A stretch of 64,000 nt of DNA, taken from assembly GCF_904846185.1 (NCBI RefSeq), contig NZ_CAJGZQ010000004.1, positions 62,001 to 126,000 on the forward strand, given 5' to 3'. The notes beneath the pieces are model-generated. The model did not search any database. It had not been told where the DNA came from and saw only the letters and a list, made by a program, of their open reading frames with translations. The DNA is from Psychrobacter immobilis. GTDB lineage: Bacteria; Pseudomonadota; Gammaproteobacteria; Pseudomonadales; Moraxellaceae. A program made the translations under genes and the position numbers. Below, piece by piece: positions 26,005 to 35,087 of the stretch. How positions within the stretch are numbered: the stretch's first letter is position 1; each line of letters begins with the position of its first letter.

Positions 26005-26868
26005 ATGTCCAAAACATCGTTTGATGCTCAGTCTATTACCAACAGCCTACGCGCTGCCAAACACCAACCGCGTAAGCGCTTTGGTCAAAACTTCTTGCAT
26101 GATCGCAGTGTCATCCGTGAGATTGTTGAGAGCATTCGCTTAGAGCGCGATGACAATTTGATTGAGATTGGGCCAGGGATGGGCGCACTGACTGAGCCAT
26201 TATTGGCAGAAGTAGATGCGATGACTGTGGTCGAGCTGGATCGTGATTTGGCAGATAGCCTGCGTATTCGTATCGGTGCCAACAGCCATCCAAACTTTAC
26301 GATCATCAAAGACAATGCCATGCATGTCGACTATCGCGAGCTGTATAGCGATGAGCGTGGCAAGCTCCGTGTGGTTGGTAATCTGCCGTATAATATTTCT
26401 ACGCCTATCTTATTTCATTTGCTCAGTTATGCCGATGTGATTCAAGACATGCACTTTATGCTGCAAAAAGAAGTGGTCGAGCGTATTACGGCGGATGTCG
26501 GTAGCAAAACTTATGGTCGCCTATCTGTCATTATGCAGTATCATTGCCATACCGATTATCTACTGACCGTACCACGTGGTGCTTTTAATCCGCCACCAAA
26601 AGTAACCAGTGCGGTTTTTCGTTTGACGCCGCATATCATTAAGCCAGTCGTCGCGGAGGACGAAGAGTATTTCGCGCTTGTGGTACGTGAAACCTTTAAC
26701 CATCGTCGTAAGACGCTACGTGCTATCTTTAAAAAATCAACGTTGCTACCGACATTGAGCGAAGAAGATTTTGCAGCGTGTAGCATCGACCCACAAGCAC
26801 GTCCTGAAGTCTTAAGTGTGAAGGATTTTGTGAATTTGAGTAATCAAGCGCGTAAAGTAGAGGTTTGA
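26005..26868 (+). CDS. rsmA: 16S rRNA (adenine1518-N6/adenine1519-N6)-dimethyltransferase
   Basis: Dimethylates the two adjacent adenines in helix 45 of 16S rRNA late in 30S assembly (KsgA; loss gives kasugamycin resistance). 287 residues. Conserved blocks are [27 protein letters not shown] (SAM motif I), VVELDRDLA (motif II), the catalytic NLPYNIST (motif IV) and [15 protein letters not shown]. The C-terminal domain ends with the expected helices. A TATAAT -10-like element upstream suggests its own promoter, in keeping with the break from pdxA. apaH follows after 96 bases; apaG, often found in between, is absent. Confidence 0.97.
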   Translation: MSKTSFDAQSITNSLRAAKHQPRKRFGQNFLHDRSVIREIVESIRLERDDNLIEIGPGMGALTEPLLAEVDAMTVVELDRDLADSLRIRIGANSHPNFTIIKDNAMHVDYRELYSDERGKLRVVGNLPYNISTPILFHLLSYADVIQDMHFMLQKEVVERITADVGSKTYGRLSVIMQYHCHTDYLLTVPRGAFNPPPKVTSAVFRLTPHIIKPVVAEDEEYFALVVRETFNHRRKTLRAIFKKSTLLPTLSEEDFAACSIDPQARPEVLSVKDFVNLSNQARKVEV

Positions 26869-26964
26869 ATCGAGTTACTGCTGATTGGTCGTCAAAGACA
26901 TTTATATGGAAATGACGATATAAAATTTTCACATAAAACTATCACGTAAAAACACTGAGGATCT

Positions 26965-27807
26965 ATGAGATTTCGCCATCAGTATGTCATCGGTGACCTG
27001 CAAGGTTGCTATGCGGCGTACCTTCATTTACTTGAAATATTGGATTTTGATCCTGCACAAGACAAGCTATGGTTTGCAGGGGACTTGGTGGCACGTGGTG
27101 AAGACTCGTTAAATACCTTGCGTCATGTCAAAGCACTTTGCGAGCAAGGCGCAGCCGCGACAGTACTCGGCAATCATGATATCAATTTGATCGCTGTCTG
27201 GCGCGGTGCGGCAAAGATTAAAAAAAAGGATCAGACAGCGCCTATTTTTGCTGCCGATGATTGCGATGAACTGCTTGAATGGCTACGTCATCAGCCAGTA
27301 TTGGCTTTTCCTGATGAGCAGACGGTATTGGTTCATGCTGGCATTCCACCGCATTGGACGGTTGAGGCGGCCGCAAATCACGCGCAGCAGTTAGAGTCAC
27401 AATTGCAAAGTAGTTTAAAACAGCTGGATCGTTTATTGCCGAATTTATATAGCAAGACTGCTGATGACTGGCATCCAGATATTAATGGCTTTACCAAAAT
27501 GCGTGCAATTGCCAATTATTTCACTCGTATGCGGCTGTGCAAACAAGACGGCACGTTAGAATTTAGCTTTTCAGCAGGGTTAGAAGCATGTATGCCAGAG
27601 GGGTTTTTGCCTTGGTTTGAATGGCAAGTGCCGCGGACTCGCAAGATACTATTTGGGCATTGGGCAGCGCTGAAAGGTGAGGTAGACTTACCGTATGCGC
27701 GCGCACTTGACGGCGGCTGTGTTTGGGGTAATGATCTATTGGCTTATCGCTTGAGTGATGGAAAAATTATCAGGTCAAGTGCGCACTGCTTACAGCCAGA
27801 AACATAA
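26965..27807 (+). CDS. apaH: Bis(5'-nucleosyl)-tetraphosphatase, symmetrical
   Basis: Hydrolyses Ap4A to two ADP, and removes Np4 caps from RNA. 280 residues with the PPP-phosphatase metal motifs: YVIGDLQGCYAA (GDxxG), WFAGDLVARGEDSLNTLR (GDxVxRG, with A for the usual D/N in the middle), VLGNHDINL (GNHE/D), then HAGIPPHW and GHWAALKG. Start ATG follows GAGGATCT. Located after rsmA as in E. coli, where rsmA-apaG-apaH are co-transcribed. Followed by a repeat element and a strong terminator. Confidence 0.96.
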   Translation: MRFRHQYVIGDLQGCYAAYLHLLEILDFDPAQDKLWFAGDLVARGEDSLNTLRHVKALCEQGAAATVLGNHDINLIAVWRGAAKIKKKDQTAPIFAADDCDELLEWLRHQPVLAFPDEQTVLVHAGIPPHWTVEAAANHAQQLESQLQSSLKQLDRLLPNLYSKTADDWHPDINGFTKMRAIANYFTRMRLCKQDGTLEFSFSAGLEACMPEGFLPWFEWQVPRTRKILFGHWAALKGEVDLPYARALDGGCVWGNDLLAYRLSDGKIIRSSAHCLQPET

Positions 27808-27809
27808 TA

Positions 27810-27858
27810 TTAGGGCATGGGCTCATTTCTATCTCCGTTTTTAAAATGAGGTCACGCC
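27810..27858 (+). repeat. Small repeat, copy B (after apaH)
   Basis: Starts 3 bases after the apaH stop with TTAGGGCATGGGCTCA and ends with AAAATGAGGTCACGCC. Its ends match those of the element between arsR and arsC read on the other strand (TTAGGGTATGCCCTCA and AAAAATGAGGACACGCC), with a shorter and different middle. The ends are partly complementary to each other. Confidence 0.55.
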
Positions 27859-27890
27859 GCAACTATTTTGCTTATTCAAACGATTTATTA

Positions 27891-27937
27891 AACCACCAAA
27901 ACCCTCCCATTAGCTGGGTAGGTTTGGTGGTTTTTTG
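27891..27937. terminator. Terminator after apaH, overlapping the end of the SpecificRecomb gene
   Basis: AAACCACCAAAACC pairs with GGTTTGGTGGTTT (one offset), followed by a T run on the plus strand. The 3' arm lies within the last codons of the minus-strand gene, which therefore end with the repetitive PKPKKPPNLPS. Confidence 0.8.
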
Positions 27938-30390
27938 GGTTTAGGTAGTGATGTTTTAGCATCGCCCGTGGCCTTATTTTCAGGGTTGCTGTTATCGCTT
28001 TCAGGATGGGCAGTCATCTCATTACCCTCAGTAAAGGCGTTATGCGCCTTATCATATTGAATATCACTACTATAAGGGACGCTATTGAGCTCCTCATCTA
28101 TCAGCCCATCATCGAGTTCAATGGTTTTTTTGGTACTGATATGATTGGTGGTGCTGTGTGTTTCCCGACTTTTTAGCGCAGCGTCAGTGTCAGCATTTGA
28201 GATGTTATTATCGTAATCTATGTCTGTGATAGCCTGTTCATTTTGCATGCTTTTTTGCTTGGATTTAGGTAGAATTTTTACATCAGACAAACGGCGCACG
28301 ACATAATTATTGGGAATAGTTTGCCCCCCTTTATGAGCGCTGGTATCGTCAAAAATCATATGTCCTTGGCTGTCGATACGAGCATACTTCATTGGCTTAT
28401 CACGTGGCCAGAAAAAGTCTGAAGGATGGGTAAGCATATGGCTGAAAAGCTGCTTGGTTAAACGACTCCACTCCATGAATTTGACTTCTTTAGAGCGCAG
28501 TGCCACAAATAAGGCGAGCGAGAAGCTGACCATGAGGTTCACCATGCCGATAAGGGCAACGCCTAAAATAGAAATAAACACAATCTGCCAATCCCACTGG
28601 CTGGCAGATATATTAAACAGTCCATGCGCCAAATTCGCCGAGGCAAACGCAATGTGGCGAATATCAATCGGTAAGCCAAATAAATAGCCAATTGTTGCAG
28701 TACTACCTAAGAACACCCCGAACAAGAAATTGCCCATAATGGCGCCAAGGTTGGCTTCTATAAAGCCGCCCAAACGCTGTAACCAAGTTTTTGGTAGTAG
28801 GTATTGAAGTAGTTTGTGGCGCTGAATACGGGCACCGATTTGGTTGTAGACCGCCAAGTTATCGTAGTAACCAGCAATAAGACCAGATAAAAATAAATAG
28901 ACGCCAGCAATGGCCGCGTGGGGCAATGCCAGTGAGTGAAAGGGGTCAAGATCATGCAGTAAGTGTGCAGCCTTATCGGTATTGATCATCGGCGCACCAG
29001 TATATTGTAGCCATGAAAAAGAGATAATCAAGGCGACTGGTATCGCTAGCATAATATTACCCATAATTGCCACAAACTGGGTACGTAAAATATCGACCAC
29101 CAATTCTGATAGTTTATTTAACTGGTGTGACTTTTTGCCAGAACCGTCCGAGATAGTAGAAGCGATTGCTGCCGCCGTCATAGCAGGCTGTTTGGTAGCA
29201 ACCGTACCATGAACGATATGGATAAAAACAAAACCCAATCCATAAATCATACTATTTACAAAGGCGCGTCCCATCGGTGCGAGGGCTAGGTTATAGGCTA
29301 GTATCTTAAGCGTTGCCATAAAAGCAATAATAAAACCACCGATAGAGGCTTTCTTGAACATTTTTTGGTAGCCCGATTTATCGGTACTAATATAATGTTC
29401 ACCCACGCGGCTGGCATTTTCAGTGACTTTGCGCGACAGCAGCTTGGTATTATTATCAATTAAGTATCCAATACTATAACGGCGGCTCGCAGTGGTAATC
29501 AGCGCTTGAATCAACTCAATGAGCGCCTGATCACGCTTATCATAATTATCTGCTACCAGTTCAGTTAAGATACGCATACGCTGCAAGCTTTGGTCTAAAC
29601 GCAGCATCATATTGGTCAGGCGAATAGAGATTCCCGTTTTATAAATGCGCTTGCGTATGGTGGCAACGATATCTTCGCATTGTTCAATCATGACCAGTAA
29701 CGGCGCAGGATCTACCGCTTTTTCGGGCGTGATATCCGTTAAAGTATCAAGCTCATGCGCTTCTCGGTACTGATTGACGTACAAGACCGCCTCTTGATTT
29801 TGTGCCACAAATGACGCTGAATAATTCAGCATTTGCGGATAAAATTCCATCAAATCTGGATGCAAGCCAATACCGCTGATACGGTATGACAAAATGATAA
29901 TCGCGTTCAAAATACTGTTTTTTGCTGTCGCAACTAAGTTTAAATGCTGCTCATCGACTTTGAGTAGCTCAACCAGTTCATCCCATTTGTCTTTTTTAAT
30001 ATTGGCAAGCCAGCGCTCATCAGAGCGTTTATCAAATAAATAACCGACCAATTCTACGACAGAATCTTCTTGTGGCAGTAGCGGTAAAAAACGGTGTCCG
30101 ATAAGGCGACGTAGACTATTAAAAAAGCCCTGATCCGACATGATGCCGGTATCGGTATATAAAGCAATTTGGCGATATTCAATAATCAGTTTTAAGACGA
30201 AACTTGACAGTCCATCTGCATATTCTGGATGTTGACGTAAAATGTCAATCAGCTCTTGAATGTTTTGATTGGCTAATGTGGGCTCTTTATCACTCACTCG
30301 TAGCTCATCGATTAAGCGCTTGAGTACCGCAGGATCGGGCACATCACTTAAGGCTGTAATCTGTTGTAAAATGTGTTTTATTTCTGACAC
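27910..30390 (-). CDS. Large membrane protein of the 'site-specific recombinase' (SpecificRecomb/Gcr) family
   Basis: 826 residues. The N-terminal about 330 residues are soluble and helical; then six or more transmembrane segments run from about 345 to 640 (for example GGFIIAFMATLKILAYNLAL and FVHIVHGTVATKQPAMTAAAI, both shared in the family). The C-terminal about 180 residues are hydrophilic, low in complexity and poorly conserved, with many Asp, Asn, Lys and Pro. The family name comes from a Neisseria gene affecting pilin variation, but there is no tyrosine or serine recombinase motif here, and the fold looks like a membrane protein. The start is GTG at 30390, with AAGGGA 6 bases upstream. 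Function unknown. Confidence 0.85.
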   Translation of the reverse strand: MSEIKHILQQITALSDVPDPAVLKRLIDELRVSDKEPTLANQNIQELIDILRQHPEYADGLSSFVLKLIIEYRQIALYTDTGIMSDQGFFNSLRRLIGHRFLPLLPQEDSVVELVGYLFDKRSDERWLANIKKDKWDELVELLKVDEQHLNLVATAKNSILNAIIILSYRISGIGLHPDLMEFYPQMLNYSASFVAQNQEAVLYVNQYREAHELDTLTDITPEKAVDPAPLLVMIEQCEDIVATIRKRIYKTGISIRLTNMMLRLDQSLQRMRILTELVADNYDKRDQALIELIQALITTASRRYSIGYLIDNNTKLLSRKVTENASRVGEHYISTDKSGYQKMFKKASIGGFIIAFMATLKILAYNLALAPMGRAFVNSMIYGLGFVFIHIVHGTVATKQPAMTAAAIASTISDGSGKKSHQLNKLSELVVDILRTQFVAIMGNIMLAIPVALIISFSWLQYTGAPMINTDKAAHLLHDLDPFHSLALPHAAIAGVYLFLSGLIAGYYDNLAVYNQIGARIQRHKLLQYLLPKTWLQRLGGFIEANLGAIMGNFLFGVFLGSTATIGYLFGLPIDIRHIAFASANLAHGLFNISASQWDWQIVFISILGVALIGMVNLMVSFSLALFVALRSKEVKFMEWSRLTKQLFSHMLTHPSDFFWPRDKPMKYARIDSQGHMIFDDTSAHKGGQTIPNNYVVRRLSDVKILPKSKQKSMQNEQAITDIDYDNNISNADTDAALKSRETHSTTNHISTKKTIELDDGLIDEELNSVPYSSDIQYDKAHNAFTEGNEMTAHPESDNSNPENKATGDAKTSLPKPKKPPNLPS

Positions 30391-30795
30391 ATTGCATCCC
30401 TTGTGGTGGTTATTTCAGTCATTGTTATTATTGAGTATGAGCAAAGATATAGGTGTTTTGAATGACTATATTAGTTATCAATGTCGCGATATCTACCACT
30501 ATTGATGGTTAGGTTTCTAATTTACAGCTCACTAATTTGGAAATTATTAGCTTTAAGCGTATTGGTTTAGGCGTTAAAGATATTTGTAGCAATCTTAATG
30601 TTGTGACTTTGCGTTATTTTAATCGTAACAATGCCTGAGCGGTTAATTATTTTGTTAGCAGTTATTTTGTGGCGCTCATTATATCGATTGTGGAAACCAT
30701 CACTGTGATGATATTTTTGGCAAAAAAAGGGACAGTAGCGTGACTGTCCCCTTATCGTAGTGCGGTATGGCTTACTTTATTATAAAAGTAAGAAA
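30391..30795. other. Intergenic region between the SpecificRecomb and acyl-CoA dehydrogenase genes
   Basis: 405 AT-rich bases. Apart from the terminator at 30722-30752 I see no gene or repeat; it must hold the promoter of the SpecificRecomb gene. Confidence 0.4.
30722..30752 (-). terminator. Terminator of the first acyl-CoA dehydrogenase gene
   Basis: On the minus strand GGGGACAG / CTGTCCC around an 8-base loop, ending in a run of seven T. It lies 45-75 bases after the stop codon at 30796. Confidence 0.85.
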
Positions 30796-32580
30796 TTAGC
30801 TAGCAGGTACATCAAAGTAGCTAAGATCAAAGTTCATCATTGGATCACTACCAGCTTGAACCATTTGTGCATGAGCATCAATGCGTGGCAAAATACGGCC
30901 GACGAAATAATCGGCAAGCTTGGCTTTATTGGTATAAAACTCACCTTCTTTACCGTTAGCGGCTTCTACCATCAACGCAAACATGTACGAGTAAGCGAGG
31001 TAACCAAAGGCATGCATGTAGTCAACGGCACAGCCATTGACTTCGTTTTTACGCTCGCCAATGTTGCTAAGCACAGTGTTGGTTAGCGCTTCGATAGTAT
31101 CTGCAGCATCTAGCGTTGCTTGCTTGATACCATGATCCGCTTGCATGTTATTGACGAAATCACGAATTTCACCTAAGAAATGAGTGACGTATTTGCCGTT
31201 ATTTTTCGCCACTTTACGGCCTAATAAATCAAGTGCTTGAATACCGTTGGTGCCTTCATAAATCTGCGCAATACGGGTATCACGAACGATTTGCTCCATA
31301 CCCCATTCGCGGATATAGCCATGACCACCAAATACTTGCTGGCAATCAATGGTGGCTTCTAATGCTTTGTCGGTCAAGAATGCTTTAGCCACTGGCGTCA
31401 ATAGAGCAACACGTGCGGCAGCAGCTTGAGCGGCCTCTGGATCGGTACTAAACTTCTCTTCGTCAAGATTTTTGGCAACGTACATCGCAAAGCAACGCGA
31501 CGCTTCGGTGTTGGCTTTGGCGTTCAATAGCATACGGCGTACATCCGCATGATGAATGATCGCATCAGCTGGTTTTTCTGGACTTTGCAGTTGGGTATCA
31601 CTACGACCTTGACCACGGTCGTTGGCATATAACGCCGCATTCTGATAAGCAAGCTCAGATCCACCAAGGCCTTGTAGACCCATAGTCACACGCTCGTAGT
31701 TCATCATAATGAACATTGATGACAGCCCCGTGTTTTCGGCACCAACCATCCAGCCTTTAGCGCTGTCAAAGTTCATGACACAAGTGGCTGAGGCTTTGAT
31801 GCCCATTTTATGCTCGATAGAGCCGACTGCTAGGGTGTTACGCTCGCCTAAGCTGCCATCTGCATTGACCAAAAATTTTGGTACGACAAATAGCGAAATA
31901 CCTTTTGAGCCTTCTGGCGCGTTAGGGGTTTTTGCCAATACCAAATGAATGATATTGTCAGTCAGGTCATGCTCACCGCCAGTAATAAAGATTTTGGTAC
32001 CAGAGATATCATAGCTACCGTCATCATTAGGGATAGCTTTGGTTTTGATGATACCTAAGTCAGTACCAGCATGTGGCTCGGTCAAGCACATGGTGCCCGC
32101 CCACTCGCCGTTGTACATTTTTTCTAGGTAGGTTTGCTTTTGTTCTTCAGAAGCCGCTGCGTTTAGGCACAGTGTTGCGCCAACGGTTAGGTTAGGGTAG
32201 AGGGCAAACGATTGGTTGGCAGTGAATACCATCTCTTCAGTCAGCATGGTCACCATTTTTGGGAAACCTTGACCACCGTATTCAGCGTTACCGCTTAAGC
32301 CAACCCAACCTGATTCAGCATACTGCTTATACGCTTCTTTAAATCCAGTAGGAGTCGTGACGACGCCATTACCTTCAAAGGTTGCGCCTTCTTCATCGCC
32401 GCTGCGGTTGATTGGCAAAAGAATGTTTTTTGACAGTTTTGCCATTTCTTCCAAAATCATATCGACTGTTTCCATATCGACATGAGCTAAGTTTTCGTTG
32501 TTTTGCCAAAATTTAGGCGCGTTAAATACATCATTTAAGATAAAGCGCATGTCATTCAGAGGGGCATTATAAACAGCCAT
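30796..32580 (-). CDS. Acyl-CoA dehydrogenase with C-terminal extension (DmdC/FadE-like), paralogue 1
   Basis: 594 residues. Domains: N-terminal AcylCoA_DH_N-type leader (YNAPLNDMRFILNDVF), N-terminal, middle (MCLTEPHAGTDLG, FITGGEHDLTDNIIH) and C-terminal flavin domains (VFGGHGYIREWGMEQIVRDTRIAQIYEGTNGIQALDLLGRK, carrying the catalytic glutamate in YEGTNG), then an about 110-residue C-terminal domain of the acetyl-CoA-dehydrogenase_C type. FAD enzyme for the first step of beta-oxidation or a similar acyl-CoA oxidation. The leader resembles that of 3-methylmercaptopropionyl-CoA dehydrogenase DmdC, but relatives act on various fatty acyl-CoAs. The ATG at 32580 has AAAGGA 6 bases upstream and is preferred to 32586. 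A paralogue lies upstream on the same strand. Confidence 0.92.
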   Translation of the reverse strand: MAVYNAPLNDMRFILNDVFNAPKFWQNNENLAHVDMETVDMILEEMAKLSKNILLPINRSGDEEGATFEGNGVVTTPTGFKEAYKQYAESGWVGLSGNAEYGGQGFPKMVTMLTEEMVFTANQSFALYPNLTVGATLCLNAAASEEQKQTYLEKMYNGEWAGTMCLTEPHAGTDLGIIKTKAIPNDDGSYDISGTKIFITGGEHDLTDNIIHLVLAKTPNAPEGSKGISLFVVPKFLVNADGSLGERNTLAVGSIEHKMGIKASATCVMNFDSAKGWMVGAENTGLSSMFIMMNYERVTMGLQGLGGSELAYQNAALYANDRGQGRSDTQLQSPEKPADAIIHHADVRRMLLNAKANTEASRCFAMYVAKNLDEEKFSTDPEAAQAAAARVALLTPVAKAFLTDKALEATIDCQQVFGGHGYIREWGMEQIVRDTRIAQIYEGTNGIQALDLLGRKVAKNNGKYVTHFLGEIRDFVNNMQADHGIKQATLDAADTIEALTNTVLSNIGERKNEVNGCAVDYMHAFGYLAYSYMFALMVEAANGKEGEFYTNKAKLADYFVGRILPRIDAHAQMVQAGSDPMMNFDLSYFDVPAS

Positions 32581-32900
32581 AAACATTCCTTTGGTTCAAA
32601 TAAATAATAGTAAAGTTGTTAAAGATATCAATTGTTCTTTTGGTCTAACCTTAGCGGTTAATAATCAAAGTTTAGCAAATAAGCTGGCGCACGGGTGTGT
32701 TTCTTCGTGAATTGTGCGTACACCAAAAGTATTGATAAAGGATAGCCTTTATAAAAATAAGAATAGATTTTTAGAAAAGGTTAGATTTCTTGAAAGTGTT
32801 GACTCTACTCGTTATTAATTTTAATAGCGCTAAGAAAATCGGCAACACACCTGAGTATGTTGCCGATAAAAATACAGTATTAGCAGTATTTAACGTCTAA
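32581..32900. other. Spacer between the two acyl-CoA dehydrogenase genes
   Basis: About 320 bases. It contains a terminator for the upstream gene (32839-32869) and, by position, the promoter of the downstream one. No gene or known regulator site (for example a FadR palindrome) is apparent. Confidence 0.45.
32839..32869 (-). terminator. Terminator of the second acyl-CoA dehydrogenase gene
   Basis: ATCGGCAACA / TGTTGCCGAT around a 10-base loop, about 35-60 bases after the stop at 32901. On the minus strand it is followed by TTTTCTT. Confidence 0.75.
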
Positions 32901-34694
32901 TTAAAAAGCGAACTGATCAACGTCCATGCTCATGTATGGTTCAACACCAGTGCTGATACGCTGTACGTGAGTGGTGGTACGTGGCAATAGCTTAGCAAAG
33001 TAGAACTGCGCGGTTTTTACTTTCGCGTCGTAGAAGGCTTGTTCGCTAGTACCGTTAGCAAGTTCAGTTTGTGCTACTAATGCCATGCGTGCCCATAAGT
33101 AGGCTAGCGTCACATAACCGCTGAAATACATATAATCAACCGCAGCGCCGCCAACCGCATCTGGGTTTTCAGTGGCTTGCATGCCGATGCGTGCAGTCAA
33201 ATCACCCCATTCTTTAAGGTGTTTGGCAAGTGGGCGAATAAACTGACCCATCTCATCGTTTTCTTTGTTTTCTTCACAGAATGTCTGGATGATTTTGACA
33301 AAGTTTGCAAGCAGTTTACCTTGTGAACCCAATACTTTACGACCTAATAGATCGAGCGCTTGGATTTCAGTAGTACCTTCGTATAAGCAAGCAATACGCG
33401 TATCACGCACGTTTTGCTCCATGCCCCATTCGCTGATAAAGCCATGACCACCATAAACCTGTACGCCATGGTTAGCCGCTTCTAGACCCGTTTCAGTCAA
33501 GAACGCTTTAGCAATCGGCGTCAATAGTGACAACATTTGATCAGCAAATTTAAGCGCATCGCCTTCGCCTTTTGCAACAGTATCGGCAAAATGTGAGAGG
33601 TAATAGACTAAAGCACGACCACCTTCAGCAAAGGCTTTTTCAGTCAAGAGCATGTTACGAACCGCTGGATGTACAATGATAGGGTCAGCAACTTTTTCAG
33701 GCGCTTTAACACCAGATAATGAACGCATTGCTAGACGATCTTTGGCATAAGTCAATGAGCCTTGGAACGCATATTCTGCTGCTGTTAAACCTTGCACTGC
33801 GGTACCAATACGCGCCACGTTCATAAAGGTAAACATGCACTGTAGACCACGGTTTTCTGGGCCAATTAGATAACCTGTTGCGCCATCAAAGTTCATCACG
33901 CAAGTGGCTGAGGCTTTGATACCCATTTTGTGTTCGATAGAGCCACAAACGACGTTGTTGTTTTCACCTAGGCTACCATCTTCGTTGACCGTTACCTTAG
34001 GAACGATAAACAGTGAGATGCCTTTTGTGCCAGCAGGCGCGCCTGGTAGACGAGCCAATACAATGTGAATGATATTGTCCGTTAAGTCATGCTCACCCGC
34101 TGAAATGAAGATTTTTTGACCAGTGATGCTATAGCTGCCGTCTTCTTTAGGCTCAGCTTTGGTGCGGATAATACCCAGATCAGAACCTGCATGTGCTTCA
34201 GTCAAGCACATGGTGCCAGACCATTCGCCGCTGACCATTTTTTCTAAGTAGGTTTGTTTTTGCTCGTCCGTACCGTGATGCTCGATGGTTTGAATGGCAC
34301 CATGCGATAAACCAGGGTACATAGAGAATGACCAGTTAGCCGTACCAACCATTTCATTAATGACGGTTGATAATGAGAACGGCATATTTTGACCGCCGAA
34401 GTCTTCTTCAGCAGACAACGCTGGGAAGCCAAGCTCACAATACGCTTTGTATGCTTCTTTAAAGCCTTTTGGCGTGGTCACTTGACCATTGTTAAACTGG
34501 CAGCCTTCAGCGTCACCACTTTGATTCAATGGTGATAGCTCATTTTCAGCAAAGCTTGCCGCCATTTCAAACAGGCTGTCCATTAGCTCGCGATCCGCTT
34601 CTTGGAATGCTGGCAGGGTTTTATAATGGCTTTCGCTGTCGAGTAACTCATGCATCACGAATTGAATGTCACGTAAGGGCGCTTTGTATTGCAT
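32901..34694 (-). CDS. Acyl-CoA dehydrogenase with C-terminal extension (DmdC/FadE-like), paralogue 2
   Basis: 597 residues with the same domain order as the neighbouring gene: leader MQYKAPLRDIQFVMHELL, MCLTEAHAGSDLG, FISAGEHDLTDNIIHIVLARL, QVYGGHGFISEWGMEQNVRDTRIACLYEGTTEIQALDLLGRK with the catalytic glutamate in YEGTTE, and the extra C-terminal domain. The two proteins are clearly duplicates that have diverged, most strongly after residue 450. The ATG at 34694 has AGGA 5 bases upstream; a longer frame begins at 34724. Each gene has its own terminator, so they are probably separately expressed and may differ in chain-length preference. The exact substrate cannot be read from the sequence. 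Confidence 0.92.
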   Translation of the reverse strand: MQYKAPLRDIQFVMHELLDSESHYKTLPAFQEADRELMDSLFEMAASFAENELSPLNQSGDAEGCQFNNGQVTTPKGFKEAYKAYCELGFPALSAEEDFGGQNMPFSLSTVINEMVGTANWSFSMYPGLSHGAIQTIEHHGTDEQKQTYLEKMVSGEWSGTMCLTEAHAGSDLGIIRTKAEPKEDGSYSITGQKIFISAGEHDLTDNIIHIVLARLPGAPAGTKGISLFIVPKVTVNEDGSLGENNNVVCGSIEHKMGIKASATCVMNFDGATGYLIGPENRGLQCMFTFMNVARIGTAVQGLTAAEYAFQGSLTYAKDRLAMRSLSGVKAPEKVADPIIVHPAVRNMLLTEKAFAEGGRALVYYLSHFADTVAKGEGDALKFADQMLSLLTPIAKAFLTETGLEAANHGVQVYGGHGFISEWGMEQNVRDTRIACLYEGTTEIQALDLLGRKVLGSQGKLLANFVKIIQTFCEENKENDEMGQFIRPLAKHLKEWGDLTARIGMQATENPDAVGGAAVDYMYFSGYVTLAYLWARMALVAQTELANGTSEQAFYDAKVKTAQFYFAKLLPRTTTHVQRISTGVEPYMSMDVDQFAF

Positions 34695-35087
34695 AACTTC
34701 CTGTCCTTTTGAGAATATAACCAATCATCATCAAGGGTAGGCACATGACTGCACTGTTACTTAGTGCACAAGTCCAGCCCATATTAATCTAACGAGCCCA
34801 AATAAATGCTAGGCAATAATGCAGATTGACGATGTTGTCGGCTATATAAAATAGTATTGAAAAGAATGGCGATGGTCAGAGTAAGCTTGAAACTTAATAA
34901 GCTCTAACAAATTCACTATAAAAGATAGGCTTTCAGAGGGGATTATACAAGTTTGGTGACAGCACTGATAAGTCATGAACCTATCTTGCATCGGTTATAC
35001 AATCGACGTTAGGCGTTAAGAGGAAATGCGAATAAGCATATGAAAATACTAATGATACTGGATAAATAAGCATCCGTTAAAGGGGGT
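34695..35087. other. Intergenic region before the second acyl-CoA dehydrogenase gene
   Basis: About 390 bases between the 3' end of the GGDEF-EAL gene and the start of the dehydrogenase, both on the minus strand. It must hold the dehydrogenase promoter. I see no gene, repeat or strong hairpin. Confidence 0.4.

Noticed and set aside
27910-30390. A true site-specific recombinase, hence a mobile element
   Set aside because: The protein is a multi-pass membrane protein without tyrosine or serine recombinase motifs; no attachment sites or element ends are nearby.
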